DNA from: G963666705 sp963666705
GTDB taxonomy: Bacteria > Pseudomonadota > Alphaproteobacteria > CADEGL01
Assembly: GCA_963666705.2 (NCBI GenBank)
Contig: CAXXKO010000029.1
Location: 1-64,000, forward strand
Direction: 5' to 3'
Length of the DNA: 64,000 bases
Part shown: positions 44,189-52,989 of the stretch, in pieces
Layout: each line of letters opens with the position of its first letter
Numbering within the stretch: position 1 is the first letter of the stretch
Notes under the pieces: model-generated
Databases searched by the model: none
The model's input: the letters and a program-made list of their open reading frames with translations, nothing else
What the model was told of the DNA's origin: nothing
Made by a program: the position numbers and the translations under genes

Positions 44189-45735
44189 ACCGACCACCCA
44201 GCCCACGCTTGACCCCGTGGGCCCACAGGTCCCTCCCGCGCGCGCCGCCGCGTCAGCCTGTTGAGGGCACACCGCGTCGCGCGCGGGGCCCTCCCGTGGA
44301 CTACGGGGACAAGCCCGCAGCCGCCAAGCGGTCCCTTCTTACACCGCCGAGGTGGTCCCTTTTTGCTCCGCCATTGACAGGAAGCCGATGATATAGCCGG
44401 CATAGGTCATGACCCCCGCCGTGCGCCATTGCTGGAACATGCGGCGGTATTCGGTGATCCTGTTCTGCTTCTTCTTGGCCGCCAGCAGGTTTTCGGGATC
44501 GATGTTCTCGAGGCCGATAAAGGCGTGGGTACACCCGGCGCGCGCGGCCTTTTCCACGAAGCCCGGGATCTTGTGACAGAGCGTATCGACCTGAATGAGG
44601 AAACGGATGCTGATGCCCTCTTTCTCCCGCAGCTCGATGATGCGGTCGAACAGGGCTTCCCAGTTCTTGTTGCGGGCGAAATTGTCGTCGGTGATGAAGT
44701 ATCGGGTGGCGCCCTGGGCCGCGTTGGCCCGGATGATGCGCTCGATATCGTCGGCCGAGCGATAGCGCGACTTGCGGCCCTGGACGTTGATGATGGTGCA
44801 GAAGCTGCACTGGAAGGGGCAGCCCCGCCCGGCGTCGAAGCTGGTGATGACGCCGTCATAGCCGCGCAGCAGCCGCTCGGGCAGGAAGGGGACGACCTGG
44901 CCCTCCAGCCCCGGCAGGTCGCTCATATGGTTGTAGATGGGCTCGAGCCGCCCGGCGATGGCGTCGCCCAGGAAGCTCTCCAGGTGCTCCTCCGCTTCGC
45001 CGGCGAAGAAGCTGACGCCCATATCCTGGGCCTGCTTCAGGTCGGGCGGCAATTCGTCGAGCATGGACATGCAGCCCGAGACATGGAAGCCGCCCACCGC
45101 CACCTGGACCCCGGCCTCGCGGAACTGGCGCGCGATGTCCATGGCGCGCGGGAACTGGATCGACTGCACGCCGGTCAGGCACACCAATCCGAAGTTGTCG
45201 CTGTCGCGGAACAGGCGCAGGAGCTTGCGGAAGGGGATCTGGGCGTTCATCTCGTCGAAAGCTTCGAGGACGACCTCGATTTCGTCGCCGAACGCCTCGC
45301 GCTCGACCAGGTCGAGCGCCAGGCCATAGAGCGCGGCGAGCGAGTTCGACGGAATCCAGGCCTTCCACCACTGGATCAGGTAGCCGTCGTCGTCGTAGTG
45401 CGACGGCTTGATCAGGACCAGGTGAAACTTGCCCCGCGCCGAGCTGTTACCCATTGCGTGATATCTCTGTTGGTTTTCCAATCCACAGGCGCCCGTATGG
45501 ACCAATAAGTCGAATCTACCTTGGATAACATCCAATTTCGAGGAAATTATACCACCGCCCGGCCGCCAGGGGCGCTCCGTCCCCTTCGCGGCCCCGGATG
45601 GCGCGACCCCGCCGGCCGATCGGGGCCGGCCGCGGCCCGGCCGGCAGGGATACGGCGATGGCGGCGCACGTCGACAGGGCCGACCGCCACGCCGCGCGCG
45701 GGCCCGCCCTATTCGCCCATCGCCGCGGCTTGGTA

Positions 45736-46215
45736 TCAGCCGGACTTCCTGAAGATGGCCTTGATAGCGGTATCTATTGCGCCCCATGGCACGAAAAGGA
45801 TTGCGATCGACCACCATTCCATCGCCCCGGCCATGCCCGGCGGATGCCCGGCGGCGATCGAGTATCCGACGACAAATACCAGGCCGGCGACGATGAACGA
45901 TATCCAGCCCGTCCCCTGGGCATGCTCCCTTCGCACTCGGGCTCTCTTCGGCTCCCGGCTGGGCTCGTCCTCATACCGGCGCGCCAGGTCGAGACATGGG
46001 TGGCAGAGCTTCCAGCTGTGAGACCGCCGCAACACCTCCCGCGCGAATGATTCCTTGGAGTTGTAGACGCCGAGCTTACCCTCCTTGGCCAGGGTGTCCG
46101 TCAGGCCGTTGCGGCAGCAGCGGCGCATTTTTCCCTGGCGAATCCAAGCGACCCTGTCGCCCCGAAGATCCTTGCCGCAGAGCTCGCGGCGATGCTCCAA
46201 ATTCATATGGCCCAT
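45736..46215 (-). CDS. Hypothetical Cys-containing membrane protein
   Basis: A 159-residue protein. The first 100 residues are basic and hold several cysteines (ELCGKDL, MRRCCRNGLTDTLAKEGKLGVYNSKESF, SWKLCHPCLDLARRYEDE). The C-terminal part has two hydrophobic helices (WISFIVAGLVFVVGYSIAAG and WWSIAILFVPWGAIDTAIKAIF). No family is recognised. The start could be 46215 or three codons later. It lies between the broken radical SAM gene and a family A repeat, and 280 bp upstream of the radical SAM start hold no gene. Confidence 0.5.
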   Translation of the reverse strand: MGHMNLEHRRELCGKDLRGDRVAWIRQGKMRRCCRNGLTDTLAKEGKLGVYNSKESFAREVLRRSHSWKLCHPCLDLARRYEDEPSREPKRARVRREHAQGTGWISFIVAGLVFVVGYSIAAGHPPGMAGAMEWWSIAILFVPWGAIDTAIKAIFRKSG

Positions 46216-46257
46216 TGAGCCGTTCCCACGGGGTTGGACCGCCTGGCGGCGTGGATG

Positions 46258-46493
46258 ATACCAGACGGCGAGGAGCCCGGCTCGTCACCGTCCGGCAAGC
46301 ACCGCGTGGACGCCCGAGTTTATGGGAGGCCAGCCTGAGCGGCGCTTGAGCGAAAGAAGTGCCTGAGCGGCGCTTGAGCGAAAGAAGTGCCTCAGCGGCG
46401 CGCGAGCGATATGAGAAGCCAAGGGCGCGGATGCGCCCGCCCGGCGCTCGAGGGATCATACGATCGGTCTTATCGAAGGCCGGTCGGTATAAT
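46258..46493 (+). repeat. Structured dispersed repeat, family A, copy 2
   Basis: A full-length copy opening with the 16-bp imperfect hairpin CCAGACGGCGAGGAGC / GCTCGTCACCGTCCGG. It has 28-base units with core AGCGGCGCTTGAGCG, a stem GGGCGC-GGAT-GCGCCC, and a terminal hairpin from ATACGATCGGTCT to AGGCCGGTCGGTAT. Relative to copy 1, the inner stem has a C-to-G change on one arm and the matching G-to-C on the other. An IS1595 copy is inserted at its right edge. Confidence 0.75.
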
Positions 46494-46497
46494 ACAT

Positions 46498-47572
46498 CGT
46501 CCCTATCCGGTTAAGGCAGGTCGTGCGCCCTGGGGTTGCAAGCCGTGGATCAACTGGCGGTATGTGATGGTTGGCCGGGCCATGGCGCGGCTCAGGACGA
46601 AGTCGCCGAGGTCGTCGATCCGCCGGCGGCGGTTGAAGCGATAGGCCCATTCCCGGCCATAGCGCGGCAAGTGCTTGGCGCTGACGCCATGGTAGGTGCC
46701 GTTGAGCCAGGTCTTGAGGTTGCTGAACAGGACGTGGATGATCGGCATCTGCGTCTCGGCGTTCTTGCCTTGGCCTTGGACGGTGGGCTGGTGCCGGTAG
46801 ACGGCGCCGAGCCCGGCATAGCCCTTGAAATCGTCGGTCAGCAGGCGCGCGCCCGGCGTCACGGCGGCCCGCACGAAGCCGCCGAGCTGCTCGGCATTGG
46901 CCCGGGGCAGGATGGCAAGCCGCGCCCGGCCGGCGACGAAGCCGCTGCCCTCGACCCCCTTGCCCGGCGCCACCGCCACCTTCTCCACCGCCAGCACGAG
47001 CAGGCTCTTGTTGGCATTGGCCATCCCGCGGCCCCGGCTCTCGGGCTTGCCGCGCCCGCCGTAGTAGCTCTCATCGACCTCGACCATGCCGTCCAGCAAC
47101 GCATCCGGCCGCTCCGCCAAGCCATGGCGCAGCTTGTGAGCCATCAGCCATGCGGTCTCATAGCGAAGCCCCAGCTCGCGCGCCAGGAACAGGGCCGAGA
47201 CCCCGCGCTTGTCCCGCCCCATCAACCACGCCGCCAGGAACCATTTGGGCAACGGTGTGCGGGTGCGGTGGAAGATGGTTCCCGCCGTCACCGACTCTTG
47301 ACGACCGCAAGCCGCGCATTCGAAGACGCGCGCCCGCGCCTTGTGCCGATAGCCCCGCCGGTGCCCGCAGCGGGCGCACGCAAACCCAGACGGCCAGCGT
47401 CGATCCGCCAAGGCCAGGATGCACGATTCCTCGTCTCGGTAGCGCTCTTGGAACGTCAACAAGCCGCTCATGCCCTGTCTCCCGACCAATCCTCAGAGGC
47501 GGGAACAGTACACCCTTAGAGCGAACATATAAAGAACACTCGGTCGCTACCTGCATTAACCGGATAGGGACG
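46498..47572 (-). mobile_element. IS1595-family insertion sequence, copy 2
   Basis: A 1075-bp element with the same CGTCCCTATCCGG ends as copies 1 and 3. It is flanked by the 8-bp repeat TAATACAT (46490-46497 and 47573-47580). It lies at the junction of a family A repeat and the IS110 element. Confidence 0.92.
46503..47471 (-). CDS. IS1595 family transposase
   Basis: A 322-residue DDE transposase, almost identical to that at 12620. The C-terminus reads LQPQGARPALTG instead of LQPNDALPALTG because the DNA next to the terminal repeat differs. The zinc ribbon (CARCGHRR, CAACGRQ) and VDESYYGG, TDDFKGY motifs are intact. Confidence 0.9.
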   Translation of the reverse strand: MSGLLTFQERYRDEESCILALADRRWPSGFACARCGHRRGYRHKARARVFECAACGRQESVTAGTIFHRTRTPLPKWFLAAWLMGRDKRGVSALFLARELGLRYETAWLMAHKLRHGLAERPDALLDGMVEVDESYYGGRGKPESRGRGMANANKSLLVLAVEKVAVAPGKGVEGSGFVAGRARLAILPRANAEQLGGFVRAAVTPGARLLTDDFKGYAGLGAVYRHQPTVQGQGKNAETQMPIIHVLFSNLKTWLNGTYHGVSAKHLPRYGREWAYRFNRRRRIDDLGDFVLSRAMARPTITYRQLIHGLQPQGARPALTG

Positions 47573-47589
47573 TAATACATAGCGTAATT

Positions 47590-48820
47590 CCGGTGGTCAC
47601 TCTCCCGGGCCTATGATGCGGGGTCACGAGTAAGCGCCCCAATAGGCAAACCAAGGAGAGTGACCATGACGGAGTATGTTGGGTTTGATGTGTCGAAGGA
47701 AGAGACGGCGTTTTGCGTGAAGGACGTGGCGGGAAAGATATTGGCGCGCGGCAAGGTTGCGACCGATCCGAGGGCGCTGTTCGCAGCTTTGCGGGAGCAT
47801 TGTCCGTGCCCTGGCCGTATCGTTCTGGAGACGGGTACGCTGAGTGGCTGGCTGGCGCGGGATCTGGGCCGGCTGGGGGTCTCGGTCGAGGTGATCGACG
47901 CGCGCCATGCGAACGCGGTGATGCGCCTTCAGCACAACAAGACGGATGCGAACGACGCCGAGCTCTTGGCGGAGATCGCGCGCACGGGGTTTTGCCGCCC
48001 TGTGGCGGTGAAGAGCGAGGCGGCGCAGGAGGCGCGGGCACTTCTCAAGGCGCGCTGTCATCTGGTGCGCCAGCGGCGCGATACGGAGAACGCGATCCGT
48101 GGCCTGTTGGGGTCGTTGGGCCTTCGCTTTCCCAAGGGATCGGGCAAGCTGGCCGGACGCGTCCGCGAGGCGTTGGAGGGGCGTCCCGAGCTGAAGGTGA
48201 TGATCGAGCCGCTTCTGTCCGCGGCGGCGGCGCTGGGCCGCGAGATCGGGCGGCTGGACGAGGCGGTCGTGGCGCGGGCGAAAGGCTCTCCGGCCTGCCG
48301 TTTGCTGATGAGCACGCCGGGGGTGGGGCCGGTGACGGCGCTGGCCTATGTGGCGACCATTGGCGAAGCGGAGCGGTTCGCCAAATCGCGCGCGGTGGGC
48401 GCCTATGTGGGGCTCACGTCGCGGCGCTGGCAGTCGGGTGGGATGGACTATTCGGGGCGCATCTCGAAACACGGCGACGCCATGCTGCGGGCGCTGCTCT
48501 ACGAGGCCGCCAACAGCCTGCTGACGGTGGTGCGCCGGGCCCACCCGCTGAAGGACTGGGCGCGCCGGATCAAGAGGCGGACCAGCCACAAGAAGGCCTG
48601 CGTGGCGCTGGCGCGCCGGCTGGCGGTGATCCTGCACCGGATGCTGATCACCGGCGAAGCCTTCCGCTGGCCGGAAAAGGAGGCGAGCGCCACGGCATAG
48701 CTGGATAAGGAGAAGAGAGAGTTCCGCGAGAAGCGGAAGACCCGTCCCCGCCGGGACGATGGCCGAGGCGATCCCGTTCGTTTGGTTGCTAAGCGGACAG
48801 CCGTTCGCGATTGCGTCTCA
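47590..48820 (+). mobile_element. IS110-family insertion sequence
   Basis: A transposase gene with about 75 bp of DNA before it and 120 bp after it. The downstream tail contains hairpins (GTTCCGC-GAGA-AGCGGAAG, CCCGTCCCCGCCGGGAC) and is kept in the remnant at 40.6 kb. IS110 elements have no terminal inverted repeats and often use a non-coding bridge RNA made from an end region, so boundaries are approximate. The right end abuts what was a family C repeat before IS630 inserted between them. Confidence 0.75.
47666..48700 (+). CDS. IS110 family transposase
   Basis: A 344-residue recombinase with the N-terminal DEDD (RuvC-like) domain beginning MTEYVGFDVSKEETAFCVKD and including LQHNKTDANDAELLAEIARTG. 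The C-terminal transposase_20 domain contains LMSTPGVGPVTALAYVATIG and GLTSRRWQSGGMDYSGRISKHGDAMLR, where the catalytic Ser is expected. The ATG at 47666 follows GGAGAGTGACC. It appears intact. Confidence 0.9.
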   Translation: MTEYVGFDVSKEETAFCVKDVAGKILARGKVATDPRALFAALREHCPCPGRIVLETGTLSGWLARDLGRLGVSVEVIDARHANAVMRLQHNKTDANDAELLAEIARTGFCRPVAVKSEAAQEARALLKARCHLVRQRRDTENAIRGLLGSLGLRFPKGSGKLAGRVREALEGRPELKVMIEPLLSAAAALGREIGRLDEAVVARAKGSPACRLLMSTPGVGPVTALAYVATIGEAERFAKSRAVGAYVGLTSRRWQSGGMDYSGRISKHGDAMLRALLYEAANSLLTVVRRAHPLKDWARRIKRRTSHKKACVALARRLAVILHRMLITGEAFRWPEKEASATA

Positions 48821-48822
48821 TA

Positions 48823-49993
48823 CCAGTGAGCCTATGAAATCACCTTCATGATCCATGGATAGGCGCAGAGGGTTCGCATACGATCCGGTTCTGCGATGAG
48901 GTCGATCCATGCTTGGCAACAGGCGTCGATGATGGCCTCGGTGTCGTCGAGGACGCGGAGCGATAGGAAGCGTTCGCGTAGGTAGAGCCAAACCCGCTCG
49001 ACGGGGTTGAGTTCGGGACTGTAAGGCGGCAACAGCGCCAAGGTGACGTTGTCGGGGACGGTGAGGGCGCGCTCGTCGTGCCAACCGGCGCCGTCGCACA
49101 TCATGACGGCGTGCGCATCCTGGTCCAGGGTATCGGCGAAGTGTGCGAGAAACAGGTCCATGACCTTGGCGTTGACGCTCGGCATCACCAGGGTGACGTC
49201 GTCGCCGGTGTCCGGGCGCACGGCGGAGAAGATGTAGGCCCACTGGTAGCCGATTTGACGCGTCCCGGGGGCACGCTCGCCCCTGCGCCACCACCGGTGA
49301 CACACCCGGCCCTTGTTGCCGACGCGCGCTTCATCCTGAAACCACAGCTGTAGGCGCTTGTCGGGATGCGCCGCGGCGGTCGCCTTCAGGATGTCGCGAA
49401 GCCCCCTTTTTTGAAGCGCTCCTGCGCTTCGGCGTCCCTTCGCGGGTGGCTCGGGCGCGCCTTCTGGCGGGAAAATCCCATCCGCCGTAGAACCCGGGTC
49501 ATGCTCGAGGGGTGGTAGGTCTTGGCGAAGCGCTCCTCCAGCCAGCGGCACAGATCGGCCCGGGTCCAGGCGCAAACCCCGTCGCGCTCAGGCTCCGGCC
49601 CGGCGATGATGACCGCCGCCAGCGCCGCTTCCTCGTCTGCCGTCAGCCGCCGCGGCGAGTAGCCCTTTGGACGGTCGTGAAGCCCCTCCAATCCCTTTGC
49701 ATTGTAACGAACAACCGCGTCGCGAAGCGTTTGGCGATCCATCCCCGCAAGCCGCGCGGCATCAGCCCGGGGCATCTCCTCCAAAGCATTCGCGATCCCA
49801 TAGGCCCGCGCCGCCGCTCGACCGTACGATTCCACGCGAGCCCAGCGCCGAAGCTCCAAAGGCGTCAAATCATCCCGTATCTTGAGTGCTGATCCCATGA
49901 CATCCCCCACATCTGGTGGGAGACCATAGAATCACAATCCGCCATCATCCGCCATCAATGAATATCCCGAGAGTCAATTCAGGCGCTCACTGG
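48823..49993 (-). mobile_element. IS630-family insertion sequence (second type)
   Basis: A 1171-bp element with ends CCAGTGAGC and GCTCACTGG, flanked by TA at 48821-48822 and 49994-49995 as expected for IS630 target use. It separates the IS110 tail from the family C repeat; without it the junction would read TGCGTCTCATTATACC. Confidence 0.82.
48832..49910 (-). CDS. IS630 transposase read in two overlapping frames
   Basis: The first frame (49910 down to 49386) encodes the HTH half (MPRADAARLAGMDRQTLRDAVVRYNAKGLEGLHDRP, DLCRWLEERFAKTYHPSSMTRVLRRMGFSRQKARPSHP). The second frame continues with the DDE half (LWFQDEARVGNKGRVCHRWWRRG, AVMMCDGAGWH, LLPPYSPELNPVERVW). The frames meet at a run of six A and five G (complement of 49402-49412), where a -1 shift from TTC-AAA-AAA-GGG would join them. 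Programmed frameshifting at such runs is known in IS630-type elements; a simple frameshift mutation is the alternative. Confidence 0.8.
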
Positions 49994-49995
49994 TA

Positions 49996-50136
49996 TTATA
50001 CCTTGGGAGGCCGAAGCCAAAGGGCACTATCATGAAGCGACCCGGCGGACCCGCCGGGGAAGACTTCGCAGACAACCGTGTTCCCGGCGGAGACAAGGGT
50101 CCGGAAGGGCTTGACCAACGAACCGGAATTAGACAA
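49996..50136 (+). repeat. Dispersed repeat, family C, copy 2
   Basis: From TTATACCTTGGGAGG to CGGAATTAGACAA. It holds the stem CCCGGCGG-ACC-CGCCGGG and a long pairing between TCCCGGCGGAGAC-type and neighbouring words. It is followed without a gap by an exact second copy. Confidence 0.8.
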
Positions 50137-50272
50137 CCTTGGGAGGCCGAAGCCAAAGGGCACTATCATGAAGCGACCCGGCGGACCCGCCGGGGAAGAC
50201 TTCGCAGACAACCGTGTTCCCGGCGGAGACAAGGGTCCGGAAGGGCTTGACCAACGAACCGGAATTAGACAA
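50137..50272 (+). repeat. Dispersed repeat, family C, copy 3 (tandem)
   Basis: A 136-bp perfect repeat of 50001-50136. The lack of any difference between the two indicates a very recent tandem duplication or an assembly duplication. It ends where family A copy 3 begins. Confidence 0.85.
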
Positions 50273-50417
50273 CCAGCGGCCGATGAGTTTGACTCATCGA
50301 CCGCTGGCAAGCGCGACCGCGCGCCCGAGCTTATGCGAGGTAAGCCAAGGGCGCGGATGCGCCCGCCCGGCGCTTGAGGGAACATACAACGGGTCATTCT
50401 TATGGGCCGTTGGTATA
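50273..50417 (+). repeat. Structured dispersed repeat, family A, copy 3 (short form)
   Basis: This copy lacks the 28-base tandem units but keeps the stems. The first is CCAGCGGCCGATGAG / CTCATCGACCGCTGG; relative to copy 1 two base pairs are changed on both arms. The inner stem is GGGCGC-GGAT-GCGCCC. The terminal hairpin runs from ATACAACGGGTCA to TGGGCCGTTGGTAT. It lies downstream of the peptidyl-prolyl isomerase gene. Confidence 0.75.
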
Positions 50418-50452
50418 ATGACGGTGAAAGCACGCGTGACCCCACGGACACC

Positions 50453-50998
50453 CTAATCAAGGTCGGCGGCGACCCGCAAGCTGACGATCGTGTCCGGGCC
50501 GTCTACCGCGCCAGACCGGGCATCGCCCTTCTTGATATTGTCGACGAATTCCATGCCTTCGATCACCCGGCCCCAGACAGTGTATTGACTGTCGAGCCAG
50601 GCGGAATCTTCCAGCACGATGAAGAACTGGCTGTCCGCGCTGTTCGGGTCGGTCGATCGCGCCATGGAAACGACACCGCGTACGTGCTGCGCGGTGCTGA
50701 ATTCGGCTCTGATCTTCTCTCCGGATCCGCCGCGGCCCGTACCGGTTGGATCGCCGGTCTGGGCCATGAAGCCGCCAATGACACGATGGAAGACGATACC
50801 GTCGTAGAAATTTTCCCGGACCAGTTCCTTTATGCGCGCGACATGGTTGGGCGCCAATTCGGGGAAGGTTTCGATGACGACGCGGCCATCCTTCAATTCG
50901 AGATAAAGCCTGTTCTCCGCATCCTGCGCCGCGGCGCCCCCCACCAAGGATACGAACCCCAATACCGTCGCGATCCACGGAATCAGTTGCTTCAACAC
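50453..50998 (-). CDS. Periplasmic cyclophilin-type peptidyl-prolyl isomerase
   Basis: A protein of about 181 residues with a signal peptide (LKQLIPWIATVLGFVSLVGGAAAQ) and a compact bacterial cyclophilin domain: VARIKELVRENFYDGIVFHRVIGGFMAQTGDPTGTGRGGSGEKI, then MARSTDPNSADSQFFIVLEDSAWLD and YTVWGRVIEGMEFVDNI. FHRVI, QTGDP and SQFFI are the catalytic-site motifs. The start is GTG at 50998 or TTG at 50995; GGAG is better spaced (six bases) for the TTG. It should assist folding of exported proteins. It is the only intact host gene between 46.3 and 52.1 kb. Confidence 0.9.
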   Translation of the reverse strand: MLKQLIPWIATVLGFVSLVGGAAAQDAENRLYLELKDGRVVIETFPELAPNHVARIKELVRENFYDGIVFHRVIGGFMAQTGDPTGTGRGGSGEKIRAEFSTAQHVRGVVSMARSTDPNSADSQFFIVLEDSAWLDSQYTVWGRVIEGMEFVDNIKKGDARSGAVDGPDTIVSLRVAADLD

Positions 50999-51037
50999 CC
51001 ACTCCTTTAGGAAATATTAGGGACAGTATATATTTAA

Positions 51038-52112
51038 CGTCCCTATCCGGTTAATGCAGGTAGCGACCGAGTGTTCTTTATATGTTCGCTCTAAGGGTGT
51101 ACTGTTCCCGCCTCTGAGGATTGGTCGGGAGACAGGGCATGAGCGGCTTGTTGACGTTCCAAGAGCGCTACCGAGACGAGGAATCGTGCATCCTGGCCTT
51201 GGCGGATCGACGCTGGCCGTCTGGGTTTGCGTGCGCCCGCTGCGGGCACCGGCGGGGCTATCGGCACAAGGCGCGGGCGCGCGTCTTCGAATGCGCGGCT
51301 TGCGGTCGTCAAGAGTCGGTGACGGCGGGAACCATCTTCCACCGCACCCGCACACCGTTGCCCAAATGGTTCCTGGCGGCGTGGTTGATGGGGCGGGACA
51401 AGCGCGGGGTCTCGGCCCTGTTCCTGGCGCGCGAGCTGGGGCTTCGCTATGAGACCGCATGGCTGATGGCTCACAAGCTGCGCCATGGCTTGGCGGAGCG
51501 GCCGGATGCGTTGCTGGACGGCATGGTCGAGGTCGATGAGAGCTACTACGGCGGGCGCGGCAAGCCCGAGAGCCGGGGCCGCGGGATGGCCAATGCCAAC
51601 AAGAGCCTGCTCGTGCTGGCGGTGGAGAAGGTGGCGGTGGCGCCGGGCAAGGGGGTCGAGGGCAGCGGCTTCGTCGCCGGCCGGGCGCGGCTTGCCATCC
51701 TGCCCCGGGCCAATGCCGAGCAGCTCGGCGGCTTCGTGCGGGCCGCCGTGACGCCGGGCGCGCGCCTGCTGACCGACGATTTCAAGGGCTATGCCGGGCT
51801 CGGCGCCGTCTACCAGCACCAGCCCACCGTCCAAGGCCAAGGCAAGAACGCCGAGACGCAGATGCCGATCATCCACGTCCTGTTCAGCAACCTCAAGACC
51901 TGGCTCAACGGCACCTACCATGGCGTCAGCGCCAAGCACTTGCCGCGCTATGGCCGGGAATGGGCCTATCGCTTCAACCGCCGCCGGCGGATCGACGACC
52001 TCGGCGACTTCGTCCTGAGCCGCGCCATGGCCCGGCCAACCATCACATACCGCCAGTTGATCCACGGTCTGCAACCCAACGACGCGCTACCTGCATTAAC
52101 CGGATAGGGACG
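51038..52112 (+). mobile_element. IS1595-family insertion sequence, copy 3
   Basis: A 1075-bp element flanked by ATATTTAA (51030-51037 and 52113-52120). It is almost identical to copy 1; the only coding change noticed is Gln for Arg in the YRHQPTVQG segment. It lies 40 bp upstream of the isomerase gene start, so it may have changed that promoter. Confidence 0.92.
51139..52107 (+). CDS. IS1595 family transposase
   Basis: A 322-residue DDE transposase identical to that of copy 1 except for one residue (AVYQHQ against AVYRHQ). Zinc ribbon and catalytic motifs are intact, and the stop codon is inside the terminal repeat. Confidence 0.9.
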   Translation: MSGLLTFQERYRDEESCILALADRRWPSGFACARCGHRRGYRHKARARVFECAACGRQESVTAGTIFHRTRTPLPKWFLAAWLMGRDKRGVSALFLARELGLRYETAWLMAHKLRHGLAERPDALLDGMVEVDESYYGGRGKPESRGRGMANANKSLLVLAVEKVAVAPGKGVEGSGFVAGRARLAILPRANAEQLGGFVRAAVTPGARLLTDDFKGYAGLGAVYQHQPTVQGQGKNAETQMPIIHVLFSNLKTWLNGTYHGVSAKHLPRYGREWAYRFNRRRRIDDLGDFVLSRAMARPTITYRQLIHGLQPNDALPALTG

Positions 52113-52314
52113 ATATTTAAACATGAGGTGAATCCGCTCTCCCCCCACCATTCCAGGATAGCCCGCCGCGCGACCGGCGTCGACACCCGCGCGCACCACC
52201 GCCAGATCCCCTGTACGGCCCAATTCGCAAATGGTCCCCGAGGCTTGGCTTCCCTCGCAGCGATTCGGTATCGTGCCACGCGCCACGGCCTATCCACGGC
52301 TTTCGGGTTGAGTG

Positions 52315-52989
52315 ATGGTTTCGCGAGTTCATCCATCCATCGCGCGCGCGATCCTGTTGATGATCGGGGTCTGCGCGCCTCCGCATTCGGCCGTCCCTCC
52401 GGCATACGCCTTGGATCCCGCGGCATGCACGATTCCCATGAGGTCGTGCCCCTGCGAGGCGGGGGACAGGTCCTGCGCCGAAAGCGCGGAGACGGCGGCG
52501 CTCCGGCCGGCCGCCTTGGCGCCCGAGGAGCCGGCATTCGAGGCCGGCATCCCGATCGAGACGCTCTCCCTCTACAAGACCATCACCTATGTGACCGGCG
52601 TGACCCTCACGGATCAGATCTGGTACCTGGCCATCGCCTCGGCGGCCGCCACGACGGGCGGCATTTTCCTCGCCGCCAACGCGGCCACGACTTCGGCGAT
52701 GGTCTACAGCTACGAATACGTCTGGGCATTTTGCTGCGAGGCGCCGCCGGGACCGGACGGCGTCGTGCCGGTCAGCGCCACCAAGGCGATCATCTACCGG
52801 GGCATCAGCATGGTCGGGGTCGGCGCCCTCACCCTCGCGTTCGGAAACACCGTTGCGTCCGCCGCGGCCGTGACCGGCGCGATCGCGCTGAGCCGCACCG
52901 CCGTCTACGTCGCCAACAACTACGCCTGGAACCGCATCGACGCGCGGGCACCCACCGCCCCGGCCGAGACCCCGTGGTCCCCCTGGTGA
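52315..52989 (+). CDS. Membrane protein with a DUF2061-like helical region
   Basis: A 224-residue protein with an N-terminal signal or anchor helix (PSIARAILLMIGVCAPP), a Cys-rich stretch (CTIPMRSCPCEAGDRSCAE) and then several hydrophobic helices (ETLSLYKTITYVTGVTLTDQIWYLAIASAAATTGG, AIIYRGISMVGVGALTLAFG, AAVTGAIALSRTAVYVANNYAWN). ETxSLYKTITYxxT resembles DUF2061-type small membrane proteins. The function is unknown. The start at 52315 is weakly supported. Confidence 0.5.
   Translation: MVSRVHPSIARAILLMIGVCAPPHSAVPPAYALDPAACTIPMRSCPCEAGDRSCAESAETAALRPAALAPEEPAFEAGIPIETLSLYKTITYVTGVTLTDQIWYLAIASAAATTGGIFLAANAATTSAMVYSYEYVWAFCCEAPPGPDGVVPVSATKAIIYRGISMVGVGALTLAFGNTVASAAAVTGAIALSRTAVYVANNYAWNRIDARAPTAPAETPWSPW

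Larger units (their letters stand above)
41810..44379 (+). mobile_element. IS21-family element 2
   Basis: A 2570-bp element from TGAGAACGGCAGAGC to GCTCCGCCATTGACA, flanked by GGAAGC (41804-41809 and 44380-44385). It carries istA and istB. Between istB and the right end lies a GC-rich inverted repeat (CGTGGGCCCACAGGTCCCTCC against GGGGCCCTCCCGTGGAC) also present in IS21 element 1. It interrupts the radical SAM gene. Confidence 0.88.
41079..45454 (-). pseudogene. B12-binding radical SAM protein gene split by IS21
   Basis: The 5' part (44380-45454) starts MGNSSARGKFHLVLIKPSHYDDDGYLIQWW, has a B12-type N-terminal domain, and carries the radical SAM cluster Cys212-x3-Cys216-x2-Cys219 (GRGCPFQCSFC). 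It breaks at TYAGYIIGF. The 3' part (41079-41809) resumes GFPADTPESLARHMEIIKREL, so an IS21 with a 6-bp duplication GGAAGC interrupts the gene. A further in-frame TGA at 41312-41310 splits TYIP from GFYAWKLHRLRKR, after which coding sequence continues to a TAA at 41081-41079. The intact protein would be about 600 residues. Confidence 0.85.

Noticed and set aside
46536..47519. Opposite-strand open frame covering the whole IS1595 transposase (also at 12572 and 51091)
   Set aside because: It is present in every copy only because the transposase is. It has no protein motifs and reflects GC-rich codon usage.
49996..50417. A CRISPR array, suggested by tandem repeats around 50.0-50.4 kb
   Set aside because: There are only two 136-bp units with no spacers, followed by a different hairpin repeat. 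No cas genes are present.
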